From: Ectobacillus sp048976805
Lineage (GTDB): Bacteria; Bacillota; Bacilli; Bacillales; Bacillaceae_G
Direction: 5' to 3'
DNA length: 64,000 nucleotides
NCBI GenBank assembly: GCA_048976805.1
Contig: JBHGUR010000006.1
Location: 1 to 64,000, forward strand
A program made the position numbers and the translations under genes. The notes below the pieces were generated by a model. The model saw only the letters and a list, made by a program, of their open reading frames with translations. It was not told the origin of the DNA and searched no databases. Each line of letters starts with the position of its first letter. Positions within the stretch are counted from its first letter, which is position 1. Positions 59,683 through 64,000 of this stretch are shown in pieces.

Positions 59683-60110
59683 CTTATTCCCTTTATTTTC
59701 CCAAGCATTTCTTCTGCCTTTAGTTCATATGACAAATCATTAAAAAAAGAGGCGAGCCGCTTATAATCATTATATGCATCCAAAAGCGTATCAATTTGCT
59801 CCTGCGGCGATTTTGGTGCTTGCTTTGGCGGATGCTTTACCGTTTTTACTTTCACCGGGTAGCTATAGCCCCACATATCATTGATTTTGTAATATTCATC
59901 CTCAACCTGGACAACCTTCACAAGTTCATCTTCTTCCGCATCTACCGTATAGCCGTCAAACTCCCGCAACAATTCGTATATAATATGCGTCCATTCGTCC
60001 TGCGGGTAAAATCCTTTTTCCAAGCGATAGCCGACAATCCGGTAAATGTGTCCATCATTCTCTGCAAACTGTACTGTGTCATTTAATTTGAACTTAAAGT
60101 ACCGATACAT
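59679..60110 (-). CDS. Uncharacterised Bacillus protein, 143 residues
   Basis: A soluble protein rich in Tyr, Glu and Lys. The N-terminal ~75 residues (FKFKLNDTVQFAENDGHIYRI, VVQVEDEYYKINDMWGY) look like a small beta-barrel of the kind that carries YorP/KOW-like folds; after a Pro/Lys-rich linker (KHPPKQAPKSPQEQ) a helical C-terminus follows (LLDAYNDYKRLASFFNDL). I recognise no family and suggest no function. It is monocistronic and shares its terminator with the YitT-family gene. Confidence 0.7.
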   Translation of the reverse strand: MYRYFKFKLNDTVQFAENDGHIYRIVGYRLEKGFYPQDEWTHIIYELLREFDGYTVDAEEDELVKVVQVEDEYYKINDMWGYSYPVKVKTVKHPPKQAPKSPQEQIDTLLDAYNDYKRLASFFNDLSYELKAEEMLGKIKGIR

Positions 60111-60181
60111 TTTGCCTCACCCATTCTTGTATGTAGTGTTCTTACCACATACTATTGTCAAAAGTGAGGGGAATCTATTCA

Positions 60182-61345
60182 TCAAGCCTTCATATATAAT
60201 CCTTCGCGTTTATCAATCCACTGTTTTTCTTCCCGATTGATTGTTCCTTTCGAAACGGCCGCAATCCGCGGACGTATCCGAATCACCTCTTGCACCGCCG
60301 CTCTAAGGGCATGTTCATCCAGCAGTCCATTCGGCTCTGCATAAATCGTAAGCACATCCTGCAGCTTTTCATTAGTAATGACAACTTGAAAATACGCAAC
60401 ATCTTCCCGTTCACGCAGCAGCGCTTCAAGCTGCTTATAATGCACAAACATTCCTTTCACTTTTACCATATCGTTCGTCCGTCCAAAAATGCCTCTTAAG
60501 CTTTTTCCTTCTTCTTCCCAGCATGATAAATCACCTGTGCCGAAGCGCAGCAGCGGATACGTTTCATGAAAACGCGTTACAACAATTTCGCCCATCTCCC
60601 CGGCTACAACCGGCTGCCCGGTGTGCGGGTCGCAAATGTCAACAATCATCCCGGAATGGACCTGCAACCCTTCTTTCCCGGCAGCCGAGTAGGCGATACA
60701 GCCAAGCTCGGCCGTGCCGTAGCCTTCTGTAAAATGAATTTGCTTTTGCACAAAATACACCTCCATTTGCGGAGTAATTTTTTCTGCGGTGAAAAACGCT
60801 TTTGCGGGCGCGATATGGGTATAGCCTCTTTGCTCCGCTTCTGACAACAGCTTAATCAAATAGCTTGGCGTGCCGACATAGCCGCTTATAGGCAGCTCCT
60901 GCATCATCTCCAGCTGCAATTCAATATTGCCAACGCCGGCAGGAATGACTGTACAGCCAAGCTTGCGCAGTGCGGAATCAAACATAAATCCGGCCGGGGA
61001 CAAATGATAGGAAAACGTATTTAACACAAGATCACCCGTTTTAAACCTTGCCCCTTGCAGCGCTTCAGCAAAGCCCCAGTAGTCCTCCTCCATTCCTTGC
61101 GGCTCATAAATCGGGCCTGGAGACATAAATACGCGTGCAATGTCTTTTAACGAAACAGCTGTCAAATTGGCAAACGGAATGGCTTCCTTTTGCAGCGCTG
61201 GAAGATCTTCCTTTTGTAAAACAGGCAGCCGCCTCAAATCTTCTTTCGTTTCAATCTCAGCCGGAGATACGCCATACGCATCAAACCGTTTGCGCCAGCC
61301 GCTTGAGCTTTGGTATACAGCTTGCACCTGCTGCTGTATGTTCAT
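60182..61345 (-). CDS. Phenylacetate-CoA ligase-like AMP-forming enzyme
   Basis: A 387-residue ANL-superfamily enzyme of the PaaK type, which would activate a carboxylic acid to its CoA thioester through an acyl-adenylate. Seen are a P-loop-like segment FMSPGPIYEP, the A5 motif TEGYGTAELG, GTGDL (A7-like) and FGRTNDMVKVKGM, and a C-terminal lid with SKGTINREEKQW. It is shorter than PaaK (about 430). The ATG at 61345 overlaps the stop of the ABC ATPase gene by one base, so it is coupled to a branched-chain-type importer and may activate its cargo. Confidence 0.85.
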   Translation of the reverse strand: MNIQQQVQAVYQSSSGWRKRFDAYGVSPAEIETKEDLRRLPVLQKEDLPALQKEAIPFANLTAVSLKDIARVFMSPGPIYEPQGMEEDYWGFAEALQGARFKTGDLVLNTFSYHLSPAGFMFDSALRKLGCTVIPAGVGNIELQLEMMQELPISGYVGTPSYLIKLLSEAEQRGYTHIAPAKAFFTAEKITPQMEVYFVQKQIHFTEGYGTAELGCIAYSAAGKEGLQVHSGMIVDICDPHTGQPVVAGEMGEIVVTRFHETYPLLRFGTGDLSCWEEEGKSLRGIFGRTNDMVKVKGMFVHYKQLEALLREREDVAYFQVVITNEKLQDVLTIYAEPNGLLDEHALRAAVQEVIRIRPRIAAVSKGTINREEKQWIDKREGLYMKA

Positions 61346-62133
61346 TACAACCACCTCTTTCTCCGCTTATAGGATTTGACTTCACGGTAATTTTTCCGGT
61401 CTCCTTGGCTCATCCCTAAATAAAACTCTTTTACATCCTGATTGGAAAGCAGCTGCTCAACCGGACCGTCCATTACGATGCGGCCGTTCTCCATAATATA
61501 GCCGTAATGCGCAATCGATAAGGCTACATTGGCATTTTGTTCGACAACCAATATCGTCGTTCCTTCCTCTTCATTAATTCGTTTAATAATTGAAAAAATT
61601 TCTTTCACAAGCAGCGGCGCAATTCCTAAGGACGGTTCATCAAGAAGCAGCACCTTAGGTCTCGCCATCATGCCCCGCCCGATTGCCAGCATTTGCTGCT
61701 CGCCGCCCGATAAATAGCCGGCCTGCCGATTCTTTAGCATTTTCAGCTTCGGAAAATAATGATATACCTTTTCAAGATCTTCCTTTAGGCGGCTGCGGTC
61801 CTTTCTCGTATGGGCGCCGGCATATAGGTTGTCTTCAACGCTCAAATGCTCAAACACCCGCCTGCCTTCCATGCATTGAAACACGCCGCGCTTTACAACA
61901 TGCTCGGCATCCAGGCCGGAAATTTTTTCGCCGTCAAATTCAACATAGCCGTCCGTTACTTGGCCGTTTTCACTCTTTAATAAACCGGAAATCGCCTTTA
62001 ACGTCGTTGTTTTGCCGGCGCCATTGCTGCCAAGCAAGGCAACGATTTTTCCTTTTGGCACTTCCATCGACATACCTTTTAAGACGAGGATGACTTTGTC
62101 GTACATGACTTCCAGGTTATTTACTTTTAGCAT
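61345..62133 (-). CDS. livF: Branched-chain-type ABC transporter ATPase (LivF-like)
   Basis: A 262-residue ATPase of the hydrophobic amino acid uptake (HAAT) class. Walker A is GSNGAGKTT near residue 37, the signature LSGGEQQML, Walker B KVLLLDEPSLGI and the switch His region VVEQNANVALS. It is longer at the C-terminus than standard LivF (about 235) by a basic tail GDRKNYREVKSYKRRKRWL. The start is ATG 62133 behind AGGAGG. The partner SBP and permease genes lie upstream on the same strand; livG is not in view. Confidence 0.9.
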   Translation of the reverse strand: MLKVNNLEVMYDKVILVLKGMSMEVPKGKIVALLGSNGAGKTTTLKAISGLLKSENGQVTDGYVEFDGEKISGLDAEHVVKRGVFQCMEGRRVFEHLSVEDNLYAGAHTRKDRSRLKEDLEKVYHYFPKLKMLKNRQAGYLSGGEQQMLAIGRGMMARPKVLLLDEPSLGIAPLLVKEIFSIIKRINEEEGTTILVVEQNANVALSIAHYGYIMENGRIVMDGPVEQLLSNQDVKEFYLGMSQGDRKNYREVKSYKRRKRWL

Positions 62134-62175
62134 TTGGGGCCTCCTATTATAAAAAGATGTAAAACTATTCTTTTT

Positions 62176-62322
62176 AGGCGGGAGAGTGCTCCCGGCCATG
62201 TATCGTAACGGCCAGGGCCTAGTTTTGCCGCGTCCAAAAAACCAGAGGCGAGGTTCTGCCTAACCTTGATACACATGAGCGCACTGTTGGCACAAAAATC
62301 AACAACAAGTTTTAACATAGCC
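62176..62322. repeat. Palindrome-rich noncoding segment with MITE-end fragment
   Basis: Between the LivF and SBP genes lie several short inverted repeats: GGGAG/CTCCC (62180-62193), GGCC pairs, and CATGTATC (62197-62204) facing GATACACATG (62267-62276). The end, AAAAATCAACAACAAGTTTT plus AACATAGCC (62294-62322), resembles the end of the dispersed repeat. I see no gene. It interrupts what is normally a tight ABC operon. Confidence 0.45.
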
Positions 62323-62330
62323 TTTAATAA

Positions 62331-62363
62331 AAAAGGGGAGAAGAGCCTGTGCTCTGCTCTCCC
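62331..62363 (-). terminator. Terminator after the substrate-binding protein gene
   Basis: On the minus strand GGGAGAGCAGAGC and GGCTCTTCTCCC form an imperfect stem followed by TTTTTT, eight bases after the stop codon. It would separate expression of the SBP from livF. Confidence 0.7.
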
Positions 62364-62370
62364 AACCAGT

Positions 62371-63564
62371 TTATTTGTAGCCGATGTAGTCGGTGAACAC
62401 TTGGAATTTTCCGTTTTCCACCTTTGCAAGGCGCACTTTATCTGTTCCGGCGTGGCTGTCCTTTGAGAATGTTACATTTGCCGCCAAGCCCCCTAAATCC
62501 AAGTCTTTAATTTCCTCCAAACCTTCCTTTATGCCTTCGCCTGTCATTTTATCGGCGTTTTTAATGCCTTCTGCCAAAATTTTCGCCGTTACCCAGCCTT
62601 GAATGAATTTTTGGTTTTTGCTTTCTAACGTCTCGCCCTTGCTCTTTAAATACGCTTCAATTTCTTTCATGCCTTCTAGGTCTTTTTCATACGGGAAGGC
62701 ATGTGTTACAACGCCAATAAAGCCTTCCGACGCATCGCCGGCAATTTTCACGAGGCCTTCGCCTGTCGCCCAGTTTAGGCCGATAAACTGCGTTTTTAAA
62801 CCGAGTTTTTTCGCGTCTTTTAAAATCGTCGATGTCGCGCCCCACGTTTGGTTAATAATCGCGTAATCCGGATTTTTCTTATTCATATTCAGCAGCTGCG
62901 ACGTCGCATCAAGCGCTTTTAAATCAACAACCTGCTCATCGACAATTTCCACGCCGATTTTCTTGGCAAAATTTTTCGCGTCTTCAATCGGCGATTTCCC
63001 AAATGCTGTATCGTTGTAAATTAACGCAACCTTTGGCGTGCCGCCTTTATGGTTATCCTTAATCCATTTGAGCACCGTCCGCGCCTGATCAGAATAAGAT
63101 GCAGCCGTTAAGAAATTGTACGGGCTTTGCTTCATATCTTTTAAATGCTCTGAATAAGACGCGGAGAAAAACGGCAATTTATCGGCTGCCACCTGCTGGC
63201 GCAGCGCCTCCGTATCGCCTGTTCCCCACCCTAAAATAGCGGAAACTTTGTCATTTGATTTCAGCTTTTGGTACAGCTTTTGCGCTTCCGGAATTTTGTA
63301 GGCGTAATCATCGCCAATTAGCTTAATTTTATGGCCATTGACGCCGCCCTTTGCATTGATATATTCCACATACGCTTTTTCCCCTTCGGCATACGGCGCG
63401 CCAACATCGCCCGTGCCGCCGGTAATATCAAATAAGCCGCCGATTTTCACCGTTTCGCCTTTTTTCACTTCCGTCGTTGTCGATGTGCTGGAGCAACCTG
63501 CTGCAATGCCAATTGTCAATACACCTGTAAGCAGCAATCCAGTTATTTTCTTATATTGATTCAT
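62371..63564 (-). CDS. ABC transporter substrate-binding lipoprotein (LivK/HAAT family)
   Basis: A 397-residue type I periplasmic-binding-fold lipoprotein, anchored through the Cys of IGIAAGCSS (about residue 21). Typical features are IGGLFDITGGTGDVGAPYAEGE near the start of the mature part, VSAILGWGTGDTEAL, VALIYNDTAFGKS and FIGLNWATGEG. Ligands of this class include branched-chain amino acids, amides and aromatic acids; the neighbouring CoA ligase hints at a carboxylic acid. The start is ATG 63564 after AAGGGGGAT; 23 open codons upstream lie in the gap to livM. Confidence 0.88.
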   Translation of the reverse strand: MNQYKKITGLLLTGVLTIGIAAGCSSTSTTTEVKKGETVKIGGLFDITGGTGDVGAPYAEGEKAYVEYINAKGGVNGHKIKLIGDDYAYKIPEAQKLYQKLKSNDKVSAILGWGTGDTEALRQQVAADKLPFFSASYSEHLKDMKQSPYNFLTAASYSDQARTVLKWIKDNHKGGTPKVALIYNDTAFGKSPIEDAKNFAKKIGVEIVDEQVVDLKALDATSQLLNMNKKNPDYAIINQTWGATSTILKDAKKLGLKTQFIGLNWATGEGLVKIAGDASEGFIGVVTHAFPYEKDLEGMKEIEAYLKSKGETLESKNQKFIQGWVTAKILAEGIKNADKMTGEGIKEGLEEIKDLDLGGLAANVTFSKDSHAGTDKVRLAKVENGKFQVFTDYIGYK

Positions 63565-63584
63565 TCCTTCATCCCCCTTATTCG

Positions 63585-64000
63585 TTAATATGAAAATGGC
63601 CAAAGCCGGAAATAATCTTTTATATTGCGCCAAATTTTTGCCAATCCCTCAGGCTCGTAAATTAAAAACAAAATAATCACGGCACCGAACGCCACTTCTT
63701 TTAAGCCGGCAAACACCGCGCCAAGCTCTGGGAAAACACCGCTTAAGCTTTCGACAACCAATCTCAACACAACCGGCAGCATCGTAATAAACACGGCACC
63801 GTAAATCGAGCCGAACACACTGCCGAGCCCGCCGACGAGAATCATCGCCAAATACTCAATGGAAACAGAAATGCTGTACAGCTCAGGGCTTACAATCATC
63901 GTGTAATGCCCTAAAAGCGCACCGGCAATCCCGACAAAAAACGAGCTGACAAAAAACGCAAGCAGCTTGTACTTGAACAGATGAATTCCCATAACTTCCG
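63585..64000 (-). CDS. livM: Branched-chain-type ABC permease LivM, C-terminal part
   Basis: Partial gene: the frame runs through the right edge of the window, so the start is not seen. The visible ~138 residues show the LivM permease end, with the EVMGIHLFKYKLLAFFVSS coupling-helix region, AGALLGHY, LAMILVGGLGSVFGSIYGA, and the final cytosolic tail EPEGLAKIWRNIKDYF. It lies 20 bases upstream of the substrate-binding protein gene on the same strand, part of one importer operon. Confidence 0.88.
   Translation of the reverse strand, partial: EVMGIHLFKYKLLAFFVSSFFVGIAGALLGHYTMIVSPELYSISVSIEYLAMILVGGLGSVFGSIYGAVFITMLPVVLRLVVESLSGVFPELGAVFAGLKEVAFGAVIILFLIYEPEGLAKIWRNIKDYFRLWPFSY

Overview
The window looks like chromosome from a spore-forming, low-GC Gram-positive bacterium of the family Bacillaceae. 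The evidence is an alpha/beta-type small acid-soluble spore protein, KinB- and KinD-like sporulation kinases with a Spo0E-type phosphatase, a class IV (PhaRC) polyhydroxyalkanoate cluster arranged as in the Bacillus cereus/megaterium group, lutABC, ysfBCD-type glycolate genes, strong GGAGG ribosome binding sites and queuosine proteins very like those of B. cereus. The species cannot be named from the sequence; a relative of the B. cereus lineage is plausible. I see no rRNA, tRNA or CRISPR array.

Layout. 1-420: stem-loop-rich DNA, possibly the right end of an IS605-type element. 418-3000: preQ1 operon queC-queD-queE-queF on the minus strand behind a preQ1-I riboswitch and attenuator. 3.1-7.8 kb: KinB-like kinase, a 38-residue small protein and an SwrC-type RND exporter. 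7.8-8.6 kb: IS1182-family transposase remnant cut off at a MITE-like repeat. 8.6-19.6 kb: DinB-like protein, M3 peptidase, MarR regulator, KinD-like kinase with a Spo0E-like protein, YibQ-type deacetylase, CBS protein, an MtnB-like protein lacking its metal ligands, two more unannotated-size small proteins, and a B12-binding radical SAM protein. 19.7-23.9 kb: divergent PHA cluster phaRBC / phaQPJ. 24-27 kb: SASP, KtrB-type K+ channel, receiver-like protein and a formate/nitrite channel.

27.1-41.3 kb is the most distinctive part: a complete type IV pilus locus. Ten minus-strand genes (unknown membrane protein, VanW-like protein, pilB, pilT, pilC, major pilin, pilD, pilM, pilN, pilO) face three plus-strand minor-pilin genes, the last a 617-residue PilX/GspK-like protein without the pilin Glu5. 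A lipoprotein with Ig-like repeats lies convergent to the minor pilins, separated from them by a second MITE-like copy. A dedicated retraction ATPase (PilT) and PilMNO set this apart from the comG competence pseudopilus of Bacillus.

41.4-52.6 kb is about two-carbon and three-carbon hydroxyacid oxidation: lutABC with lutR, a three-gene operon of beta-propeller lipoprotein, response regulator and histidine kinase, then glcR-glcD-glcF. 53-60 kb: two tandem CAP-domain surface proteins, an RluA pseudouridine synthase, adhE behind Fnr- and Rex-type operators, and a YitT-family membrane protein with an unusual leader. 60.2-64 kb: a branched-chain-type ABC transporter with a phenylacetate-CoA-ligase-like enzyme, running off the right edge inside livM.

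Perfect TGTGA-N6-TCACA palindromes precede the formate/nitrite channel, glcD and adhE, which suggests one Crp/Fnr-type regulator over redox functions spread through the window. Storage polymer, fermentation, hydroxyacid respiration, sporulation kinases and surface motility genes together fit a soil or sediment spore-former.
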